Shown here one piece after another: positions 53,016 through 61,133 of a stretch of DNA of 64,000 nucleotides. A model generated the notes under the pieces. It was not told the origin of the DNA. It was given only the letters and a program-made list of their open reading frames with translations, and did not search any database. The translations under genes were made by a program, and so were the position numbers. The DNA is from DATHZQ01 sp963823505 (GTDB lineage Bacteria; Actinomycetota; Acidimicrobiia; Spongiisociales; UBA5794): positions 310,001 to 374,000 of the forward strand of contig CAWGLY010000006.1 of NCBI GenBank assembly GCA_963823505.1, in the 5' to 3' direction. The stretch's first letter is position 1, and every line of letters begins with the position of its first letter.

Positions 53016-54767
53016 ATGCGGAACAGGGCGCACAGAGTACGAGATCCTCGCCGCCGGGAACCGAGGACCCCGGAGCGCGCCCACTCATCGTCTTCGGGCA
53101 TCGCAGGCAATCTGGTCTCTGCTCGGTTGACGGACTCGACAGATCTGGCCGGACATGACGGCCTCGTCTCACCGCGGCCCGCAACTCAGGATTCCCGCGT
53201 GCAGCGCTTTCCCATGACTGTGCTGTCCAAGAGCTACAGGGGGTGGGCCGACCATACGTCCAGTGTCGAAAGCCCCGGCGAGGGTCTCAAGGGTGGCGTC
53301 TTCATCCTCAAGGACACCACGGCGAACAACGCTCCTCTGGAGAAGGTCGTGGTCAAGCCCCTCCACGACGAGGGAGGCGCACAGTCGCAATTCGGCGACG
53401 CCATGGTGCAGCAAGTCGGCATACGAGTCCCCAGTTCACGATTTGTCCCTCGGCAGGCCAACGAATACACGGCGATAGCGGACCAGATACGAACGACATG
53501 GAACCAGAAGCGGCAGGCAAGCATCCTGGCCGCTCAAGGTCTCGGTGCGCTGCAAGGGCCCTTGCCGGAACTCGACGACTCCCTCGGCATCAAGGTGATG
53601 GGAGCGATCGACGAGCCCAGCCTGGCCAAACGGGCCGAGCTGGCCGGGACCGACGCAAACCACCTCGCTCAGCTGCGAACGATCCTGGGGAAAGCCAGCG
53701 TGTGGCAGCAGCTCGGCAAGATGATGGTTGCAGACGCCGTCATCGGCAACAACGACCGCCTCTCCTTCAAGGGGAATCGCCCCTTCATGAACCTCGGAAA
53801 CATCCTTGCTCCAGTGAACGGCGATCTGTGGGCGATCGACACCGCCACCGTTCTCCTCGCGGCCGAGAGCGTCCAGCACATCGGCCAGAAGACCGGTCGC
53901 TACAACGCCAATGACCTCGAGTACTTGGCTGAGCCGGCAGCCCTCCGGCTCATGGTCGAGGAACTCATCGTCGAGATCGGCAACAAGATCGACGCAGCCT
54001 TCCAGGGGCCGGTACCACAAGGTGGGATGCCGGGAGCCAATCTCGTAGCGGACTACGCCGTCAACCTCAACAACTTCGCCATGGCCCTCAGGTCCGGAGT
54101 GGTCTCGGGAATTCAACTGATCGGCGCGGTCCTGACCGGGGATACTCGGCAGGACCGGAGAGCACGCGGCACGCTGAAGGACCAAGCTCGCGGAGACCGC
54201 AGCTGGGGTCAGTCGGCCAAGGCAGACGCCGCGTCGTGGCGGACCATGAAGGGGAGGTGGGCTGCATTCGAGGCCTACCGCGGTCATGCAGCGTCAGGCA
54301 CGCGGGGCGTCCAAGGAGGGGCGGTCACCAACCCGAATGCCGCCGCAAAGGCCGCCGAAGAGTCCGCCGCCGCGCAGTACATCATCTCGAAGGCGGCCAA
54401 GGACGCCGACGTCCACGAGCGCATCACGCGTGTCCTGACGTTCGGGATGACCGAGGGGATTCTGACGAATACGCAGGCTCTGAAGGTCGTGACGCGACTT
54501 GCGGATGTCAAAGCCGGCGAGCAGAAGAAGCTCGTGCACATATGGACCAAAGCGCAGAAGAACGCTACGGGCGCACAGGGCGTGACCCGGCGACTTGAAG
54601 CAGCAAGAGCGGTGCTGCTCGGCCAGCTGGCCGCCGACGTTTCCGTGGCTCAGGTGAAGACCAATGCCAAGGAGCTGCTGGATGCGGGTGTCGGCGACGT
54701 GAACCTCTCTGAGGGCGCCCGGTATCGACTGCAAGCCATCGGTGTCCCGCAGCCCTTCATCGCCTGA
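53016..54767 (+). CDS. Probable eCIS cargo protein with kinase-like fold
   Basis: A 583-aa protein with no family name recognised. Residues 1-62 are basic, Ser/Pro-rich and probably disordered, as in eCIS loading signals. Residues 95-340 carry a kinase-like set of motifs: a Lys on a beta strand (Lys114 in KVVVKPLHDE), a catalytic-loop-like VADAVIGNNDR (Asp240, Asn246, Asp247), NLGNIL (Asn259, Asn262) and a metal Asp275 in LWAID. The order matches HipA/PI4K-type atypical kinases. Residues 390-583 are mainly helical. ATG 53016 or GTG 53199 (VQRFPMTVL) may be the start. The cargo role is inferred from the DUF4157 neighbour and the eCIS setting. Confidence 0.72.
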   Translation: MRNRAHRVRDPRRREPRTPERAHSSSSGIAGNLVSARLTDSTDLAGHDGLVSPRPATQDSRVQRFPMTVLSKSYRGWADHTSSVESPGEGLKGGVFILKDTTANNAPLEKVVVKPLHDEGGAQSQFGDAMVQQVGIRVPSSRFVPRQANEYTAIADQIRTTWNQKRQASILAAQGLGALQGPLPELDDSLGIKVMGAIDEPSLAKRAELAGTDANHLAQLRTILGKASVWQQLGKMMVADAVIGNNDRLSFKGNRPFMNLGNILAPVNGDLWAIDTATVLLAAESVQHIGQKTGRYNANDLEYLAEPAALRLMVEELIVEIGNKIDAAFQGPVPQGGMPGANLVADYAVNLNNFAMALRSGVVSGIQLIGAVLTGDTRQDRRARGTLKDQARGDRSWGQSAKADAASWRTMKGRWAAFEAYRGHAASGTRGVQGGAVTNPNAAAKAAEESAAAQYIISKAAKDADVHERITRVLTFGMTEGILTNTQALKVVTRLADVKAGEQKKLVHIWTKAQKNATGAQGVTRRLEAARAVLLGQLAADVSVAQVKTNAKELLDAGVGDVNLSEGARYRLQAIGVPQPFIA

Positions 54768-54882
54768 GCATTTCGCACCGTGGTGGGGGTGCTGCACGCC
54801 GAGATTGGGGAGATCGCTGGCGTGCTCGCAACCGATACCGAATAGCGACGAGGCACGCCGCGTTGTACATTCCTCCGGAGAA

Positions 54883-54902
54883 CGTGACGCGGCTGCGTCA
54901 CG
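54883..54902. promoter_or_regulatory. Inverted repeat before the DUF7144-like gene
   Basis: CGTGACGC and GCGTCACG form a perfect 8-bp inverted repeat with a 4-nt spacer, 24 bp before the GTG of the next gene. It may be an operator or leader hairpin. Confidence 0.45.
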
Positions 54903-54926
54903 CAGACACGTGTGAGGAGTCACATC

Positions 54927-55349
54927 GTGAGTAGAGAGATGAGTGCACCACCGGCGGACTACAGCGGCACCGCCGCCGGCTGGTCGATGTTCGCCGGGAT
55001 CATGCTGATGATCTACGGCGTGGTCGACATCATTCAAGGCATCGTTGCGCTGGCCAATGACGAGTTCTTCGTCATCGGCCAGGAATACATCTTCAAGTTC
55101 GACGTGACGACGTGGGGTTGGATCCACATTCTTGGCGGTATCATCCTCGTCGCCTCCGGCGCCGGCATCTTCTCGGGGAACGTCCTGGCTCGCACGGTTG
55201 GCGTGGTGATGGCGTCGCTCGGCATCATCTGGAACTTCGCATGGCTCCCGTATTACCCGATCTGGTCGATCATCGCGATCGGCATCGGCATTACCGTGAT
55301 TTGGGCGCTCACCGCCCACGGGCGCGACATCACGTACAGCGGCGTTTGA
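54927..55349 (+). CDS. Four-helix membrane protein (DUF7144-like)
   Basis: A 140-aa protein with four membrane helices: WSMFAGIMLMIYGVVDIIQG, then helices in the ILGGIILVASGAGIF, VGVVMASLGIIWNFA and IAIGIGITVIWAL regions. The pattern is that of the DUF7144 family common in actinobacteria, whose role is unknown. GTG 54927 is supported by AGGAG 7 nt upstream. It is probably not part of the injection system, only located within its locus. Confidence 0.85.
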   Translation: MSREMSAPPADYSGTAAGWSMFAGIMLMIYGVVDIIQGIVALANDEFFVIGQEYIFKFDVTTWGWIHILGGIILVASGAGIFSGNVLARTVGVVMASLGIIWNFAWLPYYPIWSIIAIGIGITVIWALTAHGRDITYSGV

Positions 55350-55356
55350 CTCATCC

Positions 55357-55390
55357 GCTCTGTGGCCGTCCAATGGGGCGGCCACAGAGC
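55357..55390 (+). terminator. Strong hairpin after the DUF7144-like gene
   Basis: GCTCTGTGGCCG at 55357-55368 pairs perfectly with CGGCCACAGAGC at 55379-55390 (12 bp, 10-nt loop), 8 nt after the stop codon. No U tract follows, so it may act as a transcript 3'-end stabiliser or a Rho-assisted terminator. Confidence 0.5.
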
Positions 55391-55590
55391 CGGGTCGGAC
55401 CATTTCTGTTGGATCGCGGCGCAGCGGTCCAACCCAGACGGTGAGCGCTGCCCTGGAGTCGGCGGCGGCAGATTTGTGCGGCCGACACCTCGCACAACGC
55501 CCGGTCGGGTTGAGTGGCGATCGAGCGACACGCTCGATAGCCTGGCTGCCAGTCAAACGCTACCGAATCGCTCCCACGGAGGTCGCGACC

Positions 55591-55872
55591 ATGTGCTGTC
55601 TGCTTACGACACTCGGGCTGCTTGGGCCGCGGGCGGCGATCTTGGTGTGGTGGTTGCTCCAACCGGTGCGCTGGGAAGCGACCTTCTCCAGTTTCTGGGT
55701 TGCGTTTGTCGGGTTTCTCTTCGCACCGTGGACCACCTTGTCGTGGGTCCTGGTGGCGCCCGCTGGTGTGAACGGGTTCGACATTGTCATCGTCGGCCTC
55801 GGGATCATGGCGGATCTCGGTACGTACTTCGGCGGCGCCTACGGCAACCGCGATCGATACGCTCGGGCATAG
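55591..55872 (+). CDS. Small actinobacterial membrane protein
   Basis: A 93-aa protein starting MCCLLTTLGLLGPRAAILVW, a conserved opening of a small actinobacterial membrane protein family, with about three helices (SSFWVAFVGFLFAPWTTL, VIVGLGIMADLGTYF) and a hydrophilic end GGAYGNRDRY. ATG 55591 is preceded by GGAGG; the longer open frame to 55441 lacks a site. The function is unknown. Confidence 0.82.
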   Translation: MCCLLTTLGLLGPRAAILVWWLLQPVRWEATFSSFWVAFVGFLFAPWTTLSWVLVAPAGVNGFDIVIVGLGIMADLGTYFGGAYGNRDRYARA

Positions 55873-56036
55873 CTGAGCAGGTCAAGTGGCGACGCCGACC
55901 CCATTCTGGGATCGACAACTGCCTTGGCAAGGCAGATCTGCGCTGCCGTTGACCGTACCCATGCAACGGATCAACCGAGCGGTCGATCGATCGAGTCCCT
56001 TCGCGCAACGATGCACTGCGCGTTCTGCGAGGCTTC

Positions 56037-57203
56037 TCAGAACCCCAGGATGGTGATCACGCACATCGTGCCGATGAGGAGCGGCCAGTACGTGACTTTG
56101 GGGATCAGGTTGTCCTCGTAGGCGATCAGCCGATTCTCGGCCGTCAGGGGTGCGGTCACCAGGTACGTGTTCACCGCGACGCCGAGCAGGACTGCGTACA
56201 TCATGAAGTAGAACCACTCGATGTACACGACTCCCGACCCGGCGAACTGGGTGCGGAGCTGGATGTGTGCCAGCAGCACGACGAAGAACAGCGCCGAAAC
56301 CGTGCCGATGGCGCCCGAGGTGCTGAATCCGAAGATCGAGCCGCGCTCGCGGTCTCTCGTCGTCGTCATCAGCGCCGCAAACGCCAGCATGGCCACCACG
56401 AACAGCGGCACGAGGTTCACGATGAACGCGTTCTGGAACCGGCGCTTGATCAGCATGTTGTACCGGAGCTCGGGGAAGTCCGTCTGACCGACGTACTGAT
56501 CGATCCCGAAGTTGGTGTTGTAGCTCGACAGGAGGTAGTCGAAGTAGGTGTCTTCACGATCCCAGTCGCCGAGCACGATCGTCTCCTCGACTCCAAAGGT
56601 GTCACCCGGTTCCGTTGCCGGATAGGCGGCAAGGTCGGGTGTCAGCACCGTGTTGGCCGCAAAGTCCCTCGGCCACAGCCGCAGCCAGACGGTCTTGTGA
56701 TCGAACGGGTAGTCGGCATACTCGAACGGCTGCCGCACGGTCCCCTCGAAGTACCACCCGACCACCTCCCCCTCGCCGCTCGGGATTCGATACTCGAGAC
56801 GCATCGGCACGGAAGAATCCACGAGCTCGGGGAGGATGAAGCCCGGCTCCACCTCCGCCGCCTGAACCTGATCAAATCGTTGCCACACGTAGCCGGTCAT
56901 GTGCACGTCCGTTGCGGTCAGAAACTGCAGCGACTGGATGAAGACACCTGTGGGAACCTCGAAGGCATCGGTCGCTTGGCGTGACTGCCAGTTGGCATCG
57001 AGGAAGCGATCGACGTCGGCCTGATCGGTCAACTGGAAGGTGTCGATCTCGGTTTGGTTCTTGGCCGACCACAACTGAACGAGCAGGATGGCCAGTGCCA
57101 GCGTGACGACGCCGGAGGCGATCCACCACCTTCGCCGGACTCCGCTCGACTCGTCTTCCTCGACGGCTTCCTCATTCGTGCGATCGACCGCGTCATCACT
57201 CAT
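56037..57203 (-). CDS. Pentameric-channel-like membrane protein in the eCIS operon
   Basis: A 388-aa protein, last in the operon with AAA+ and Pvc16 genes. An acidic cytoplasmic N-terminus precedes one TM helix (26-45). About 205 outside residues follow, containing YADYPFDHKTVWLRL (165-168 YPFD), like the Pro-loop (FPFD) of bacterial and animal pentameric ligand-gated channels. Four TM helices then come in the channel order: M1 at 256-280 after KRRFQNAF with a central Pro, M2 at 289-313, M3 at 325-350, M4 at 366-388. The extra N-terminal helix is unusual for a channel. The channel fold is an inference from topology and loop motif; a related sensor is possible. Confidence 0.75.
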   Translation of the reverse strand: MSDDAVDRTNEEAVEEDESSGVRRRWWIASGVVTLALAILLVQLWSAKNQTEIDTFQLTDQADVDRFLDANWQSRQATDAFEVPTGVFIQSLQFLTATDVHMTGYVWQRFDQVQAAEVEPGFILPELVDSSVPMRLEYRIPSGEGEVVGWYFEGTVRQPFEYADYPFDHKTVWLRLWPRDFAANTVLTPDLAAYPATEPGDTFGVEETIVLGDWDREDTYFDYLLSSYNTNFGIDQYVGQTDFPELRYNMLIKRRFQNAFIVNLVPLFVVAMLAFAALMTTTRDRERGSIFGFSTSGAIGTVSALFFVVLLAHIQLRTQFAGSGVVYIEWFYFMMYAVLLGVAVNTYLVTAPLTAENRLIAYEDNLIPKVTYWPLLIGTMCVITILGF

Positions 57204-57240
57204 CTGTCGCTCCCGCGACCGTCGAACACTGCAGCCACCG

Positions 57241-57996
57241 TCATCCGCCTGCCACCATCGTCACCGGCTCGGAGGTGTGCACCGTGATCGTGTCACCCTC
57301 TTCGGCGGGGACGAGGAAGTTCCCGGCCTTGTTGACGAGCGTGCTCCCCCGGGGCGACGTCACGCGCACGCCGGCGGCAGCAGGATCGTCTACGTGGCCT
57401 GCATACCGGGTCCGAGTCGACCGCCGCTCCGGGTCGGAGCCGTCGGTGAGCCCTGTGCCGAACTCGGTGATGGGTGGACCGGCTTCGATCAGGAGTTTGG
57501 GGTCGACGGTGGCGGTCACGGTGACGTCGAGGCCCGGCTTGAGCTCGCCGTCGATCGCCGACCAGAACTCGGCAAAGTCCTTTGCATCCGGCCGGGCCAC
57601 GCGAATTGTCGGCGGTGGCATCACCTCACGGAGATCCTGCGCCAGGAAGTCTTCGTCGATCTGGGACGTCCCCAGCAGCATCGTCAACGCCGATCCCAAG
57701 AGCCGGTGCTCGTCTCGGGCTTCTTTGGTCCACGCCGTCAGCAGGTAGGAGAAGGCAATACGCGGCGGTTTCATCTGCCAGTGCTCCTTGCCGTCCCGCA
57801 TCACCCTCTCCCTGCCCGATTCGGCCTCGTCGACGCTGCGACGCACGTCCCACAGGAAGAGGTTGATGGTCGGTTTGGTGATCCTTCCGGACCACTCGTT
57901 GTCCGGGGCATCAAAGGCAATGTCGACGTCGGCTCTGCCGATGGCCATCTTCCGACGCAACAGAGTCTCGAGACTCTCATCGAGCAGATGCAGCAT
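57241..57996 (-). CDS. eCIS tube-terminator protein (Pvc16/DUF4255)
   Basis: A 251-aa protein. The N-terminal DUF4255/Pvc16_N domain has MLHLLDESLETLLRRKM, FDAPDNEWSGRITKPTINLF and FLWDVRRSVDEAE; a C-terminal Ig-like part (about 185-251) includes GVRVTSPRGSTLVNKAGNFL. In Afp and PVC this protein caps the tube and sheath at the end far from the baseplate. The gene overlaps the AAA+ ATPase gene by 20 nt, as usual for this pair. Confidence 0.93.
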   Translation of the reverse strand: MLHLLDESLETLLRRKMAIGRADVDIAFDAPDNEWSGRITKPTINLFLWDVRRSVDEAESGRERVMRDGKEHWQMKPPRIAFSYLLTAWTKEARDEHRLLGSALTMLLGTSQIDEDFLAQDLREVMPPPTIRVARPDAKDFAEFWSAIDGELKPGLDVTVTATVDPKLLIEAGPPITEFGTGLTDGSDPERRSTRTRYAGHVDDPAAAGVRVTSPRGSTLVNKAGNFLVPAEEGDTITVHTSEPVTMVAGG

Positions 57997-59902
57997 GGCT
58001 CTCTCCGTTCACCAGGTCGAGGTACCGGTCGAATTCGCTCTCGGTGCGCAGCCGCCCGAGCTTCTGAAACTCTCGTTTCATGCCGAGCACGACGTGTTCC
58101 ATGCCGATCGGCTCGGCTCGATCGGCCGCCAAGAACGCCGCCGCCAATGCCGCGTTGGTGATGTTGCCGCCGGAGACGTCAAAACGGTCGGCGAGGAAGT
58201 CGAAGTCGAGCTCGCCCACCGGCGCGGTCGCAGGGAATGCCTTTTCCCAGATCGCCCGCCGCTGCTCCGGCTCAGGAAGATCGAACTCGATGGCGACGTC
58301 GATCCGCCTCAAGAAGGCGTCATCCATGTTCTTGCGCAGGTTGGTGGCCAGGATCACCAGCCCGTCGTACTGCTCGAGACGCTGGAGCAGGTAGCTGACC
58401 TCGATGTTGGCGTAGCGATCGTGCGCATCGCCCACTTCTGATCGCTTCCCAAAGAGCGCGTCGGCTTCGTCGAAGAACAAGACCACGTTCCCTGCGGTAG
58501 CTGCCGTGAAGATGCGCTCCAGGTTCTTCTCGGTCTCCCCGATGTATTTGCTGACCACAGACGACAGATCGATGCGGTAGAGATCGAGGCCAAGATCGGC
58601 GGCGAGGACTTCGGCCGTCATCGTCTTGCCGGTGCCGGACGGGCCACTGAACAGAGCGGTCAGCCCGCTGGACGGCACCGAGGGGAAACCCCACGGACCG
58701 TACACCGTGGTGCGGTGGCGATACCGCGCCACCAGCTCACTCGCCTGGGCAAAGTGCTCGGCAGGCAGAACGAGATCGTCCCAGCTTCTACGGGGGCGGA
58801 TCCTGATGGCGAGCTCATCGAGGTGGCCCCCGGCCAGGCGGCGGACGGCGGCATCCCAATCGCCTGCCCGTCCTGCAGAGGTCAGTGCGATGAGCCGATC
58901 CTGCTCCTGATCCAGCTCGTGCGACCCGCGCACCACGCGGCTCACCGTTTCGTCGATCAGGAGGTCATCGTGCTGACGTCGCGGCAACGAATCGATTGGC
59001 AGCTCGTGGGGCGAGGTGATCGCCCACGGCAGGTGGGGGGACCGCTCGATGGCACTTGCCCCCCGCGACGGGAGGCCCTCCCCCGTGTCGAGCTCGACGA
59101 CGACACCGAGGCCGGCCACCGTCGCCTGGCGAATCAAGGCGTCCCACCCCGTGTCGTCCCTGGGCAAGCCCGCAACCACAAATGCCGACGCCGCCAGCGC
59201 CGCAAGGGCGCCGTGGCGGCGAGCCGTGACATCGCCGCCCGTGACAAACACCAGACCGGACTTCCCTGGTTCCTGGTCGGTCACCTCGATCCGGGCACCG
59301 ACCGGGAGACCCTCGTCGAGGGATCGGTCTCCGGCGAGCATCCAGGCAACCGAACCACCGAGGCGGGCCGTCGCCGTCGCCCACGGCGCATCTGCTTCGA
59401 CGGTGACCAAGGCGCTGCGGCACAGCGCTGCATCAGGGCCGAGTGCCAGCGCCCCAGGATGGGGCGGTGGAAAGATGCGGCGCAGCAATCCCAAAGTGGG
59501 TCGCTTGAGCGCAACGTTGTCGTTCAGGTAGGCAACAATCGCCTGCCGAGTGGGATCGAGCTCGGTTGCCGCCAGCACTGCAAAGACCTCGACCTCTTCG
59601 GGATCGAGCGCCAGCGTCCACACCGTGGCCCCGAAGAGATCGTCCGGGCCTTCCAACCACTCGCGAAGAGCCCGTCGAGCGACCTCGACCTGATCGTCGA
59701 GGTCGGAGAGCAGATCCTCGTCCAGGACGGCGGCCCGGCCCCCAAGACCAGGCAGCTCCGTGATCAGATGGTCGATCTCCGCATCGGCGATCACCAGTCC
59801 GGCGAAATCCCGCGGCGGCTCTCCCCGATCGGCTCGGAAACGCAACGCTTCCCTCGCCAGAAAGCGGTCGGCAAAAGCTTGCCACGGCTGGGCTGTCTCC
59901 AC
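57977..59902 (-). CDS. eCIS AAA+ ATPase (Afp15-like)
   Basis: A 641-aa ATPase. The N-terminal 380 residues are specific to eCIS ATPases; the AAA+ core has Walker A SGPSGTGKTM (around 415-424), SKYIGETEKNLERIF, Walker B VLFFDEADALFGKR (around 472-485) and ATNLRKNMDDAFLRRID with sensor and Arg-finger residues. It is thought to help assembly or reuse of the particle. The GTG start lies 5 nt after the LuxR gene's stop, so the two are in one operon. Confidence 0.95.
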   Translation of the reverse strand: METAQPWQAFADRFLAREALRFRADRGEPPRDFAGLVIADAEIDHLITELPGLGGRAAVLDEDLLSDLDDQVEVARRALREWLEGPDDLFGATVWTLALDPEEVEVFAVLAATELDPTRQAIVAYLNDNVALKRPTLGLLRRIFPPPHPGALALGPDAALCRSALVTVEADAPWATATARLGGSVAWMLAGDRSLDEGLPVGARIEVTDQEPGKSGLVFVTGGDVTARRHGALAALAASAFVVAGLPRDDTGWDALIRQATVAGLGVVVELDTGEGLPSRGASAIERSPHLPWAITSPHELPIDSLPRRQHDDLLIDETVSRVVRGSHELDQEQDRLIALTSAGRAGDWDAAVRRLAGGHLDELAIRIRPRRSWDDLVLPAEHFAQASELVARYRHRTTVYGPWGFPSVPSSGLTALFSGPSGTGKTMTAEVLAADLGLDLYRIDLSSVVSKYIGETEKNLERIFTAATAGNVVLFFDEADALFGKRSEVGDAHDRYANIEVSYLLQRLEQYDGLVILATNLRKNMDDAFLRRIDVAIEFDLPEPEQRRAIWEKAFPATAPVGELDFDFLADRFDVSGGNITNAALAAAFLAADRAEPIGMEHVVLGMKREFQKLGRLRTESEFDRYLDLVNGESHAASAR

Positions 59903-59907
59903 GGTGG

Positions 59908-60510
59908 TCAGATGATGCCCTGCCGGGTGGCTACCGCTACGGCGTGTGCACGGTTCCGGCAGTTCATCTTCATCAGCACGTCGTGGACGATGTTCTTCAC
60001 GGTGCGCTCCGAGTAGCAGAGCTCGGAGGCGATACCCCTGGTGTCGTTGCCACCCGCCAGCATCTCGAGCACTGCAAGCTCCCGGGCCGCCAGCGATCGC
60101 GGCTTGTGCGGGGCGCCGCTGGCCGCCCGCTCGAGCAGCTTGGGCACCGCCGATGCCGGGAGCATGGCGCTTCCCGAGCCGACGGACCGCAACGCAGCGA
60201 CCAGCGCGGCCGGACTGAGCTCTTGCCGCACGAGAACTCCAGCCACGCCGGCGTCAACCGCCTCGTAGAGCGTCTGCTCGTCGGCATCGTCGAGTACGGC
60301 AACCAGGCGTACGCCGCTGCCGTTGACATGCCGCACCGCATGTCCCAGGCGCTGCCGGTTGGCCTGGAAGATGAGCACGTCGAGATCCTCACTGGGCGGC
60401 ACGGGCTCGAAGTCGGTGCTCTCGCCTCGGACGTCGTAGCCGTTCGATCCCAGACACGCCGCCATGCCGCGGCGAAAGATGGGGTGGTGATCATCGATCC
60501 AAACACGCAA
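59908..60510 (-). CDS. LuxR-type regulator with degenerate receiver, eCIS operon
   Basis: A 200-aa regulator. The N-terminal half follows a receiver fold (RVWIDDHHPIFRRGMAACLG) but the phospho-acceptor position reads LIFQAN, without Asp, so phosphorylation is unlikely. The C-terminal LuxR/GerE helix-turn-helix is clear (LAARELAVLEMLAGGNDTRG, YSERTVKNIVHDVLMKM). TTG 60510 gives a normal receiver start with GAGGGA upstream; the frame remains open to 60771. It is first in the operon with AAA+, Pvc16 and the channel-like gene and probably controls eCIS expression. Confidence 0.87.
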   Translation of the reverse strand: MRVWIDDHHPIFRRGMAACLGSNGYDVRGESTDFEPVPPSEDLDVLIFQANRQRLGHAVRHVNGSGVRLVAVLDDADEQTLYEAVDAGVAGVLVRQELSPAALVAALRSVGSGSAMLPASAVPKLLERAASGAPHKPRSLAARELAVLEMLAGGNDTRGIASELCYSERTVKNIVHDVLMKMNCRNRAHAVAVATRQGII

Positions 60511-60540
60511 TGGCGTATCCCTCTCTCCCAAGGATGTGTG

Positions 60541-60676
60541 TCCTGCCCTCAAAGGCAACCAGATGGGTGGGTCCTGGGGAAGGTCCGGCAGCCCAGACCG
60601 ATGGACCTTCCCACTGCCCGATCGGGAAGATCGGTCATCCCTCAACCGAATCACACATGACCCCTGGAGGGCAGGA
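60541..60676. promoter_or_regulatory. Divergent promoter region of second eCIS operon and DUF4280 gene
   Basis: TCCTGCCCTC (60541) and GAGGGCAGGA (60667) form a perfect 10-bp inverted repeat 116 bp apart. Inside it a perfect 10-bp pair GGGAAGGTCC/GGACCTTCCC (60577-60612) and the palindrome CCCGATCGGG (60616-60625) occur. The AGGGCAG core also appears at 52156-52204, upstream of the structural operon. It is probably an operator region for the LuxR regulators. Confidence 0.5.
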
Positions 60677-60735
60677 GGTGTGTCTGCGTGACTGTCCCCC
60701 TGCCACGAAGTCGACCCCGTACTCTGGTCGACACC

Positions 60736-61125
60736 ATGGCTGAGGTCGTTACCAATGGAGCGGTGATTCAATGCTCGTTCGGCATGGCGCCGACGCCGCT
60801 GTCGATCATGCCCCTGAAGCGTGTCATGGCGGGAAGCCAGCCCGTGGCAGCGATCACGGACATCGTGCCGTTCTTGAACATCAGCCCGTTTGGAACCTGC
60901 ACCAGCCTCATGAATCCAACGGTGGCCGCAGCGACGGCCGCAGCGTTTGGCGCACTGACCCCGATGCCGTGCACCCCGGTGATCGCCGGCCCCTGGGCCC
61001 CTGGGTCACCTACGGTCATGACAGGTGGCGTGCCGGCGGTGAACAGCTCGTCGCAGTGCGTGTGCTCGTACGGCGGTGTCATCAAGGTCAACGTGCCCAG
61101 CCAGATGACGGTCACCGCCCCCTGA
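60736..61125 (+). CDS. DUF4280 PAAR-like spike tip
   Basis: A 129-aa protein of the DUF4280/PAAR-like type: EVVTNGAVIQCSFGMAPTPL near the start, FGTCTSLMNPTV, PMPCTPVIAGPW and QCVCSYGGVIKV at the end. Cys residues suit the metal-binding tip of a PAAR cone. It would cap the VgrG-like spike (Afp10 position). ATG 60736 was chosen; the 16-residue upstream extension is not PAAR-like. It is encoded apart from the structural operon, next to the regulators. Confidence 0.88.
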   Translation: MAEVVTNGAVIQCSFGMAPTPLSIMPLKRVMAGSQPVAAITDIVPFLNISPFGTCTSLMNPTVAAATAAAFGALTPMPCTPVIAGPWAPGSPTVMTGGVPAVNSSSQCVCSYGGVIKVNVPSQMTVTAP

Positions 61126-61133
61126 AGGACCGT

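Noticed and set aside
52294..54767. DUF4157 and kinase-like genes as one gene split by a frameshift
   Set aside because: Fusions of DUF4157 to cargo exist, but here the DUF4157 frame ends cleanly, the next gene has its own AAGGA and ATG, and no frame joins them without hitting stops; kept as two genes.
42820..59902. Type VI secretion system
   Set aside because: VgrG-, gp25- and PAAR-like proteins are shared with T6SS, but TssJ/L/M, TssB/C and ClpV are absent and the sheath is of the long phage/eCIS type.
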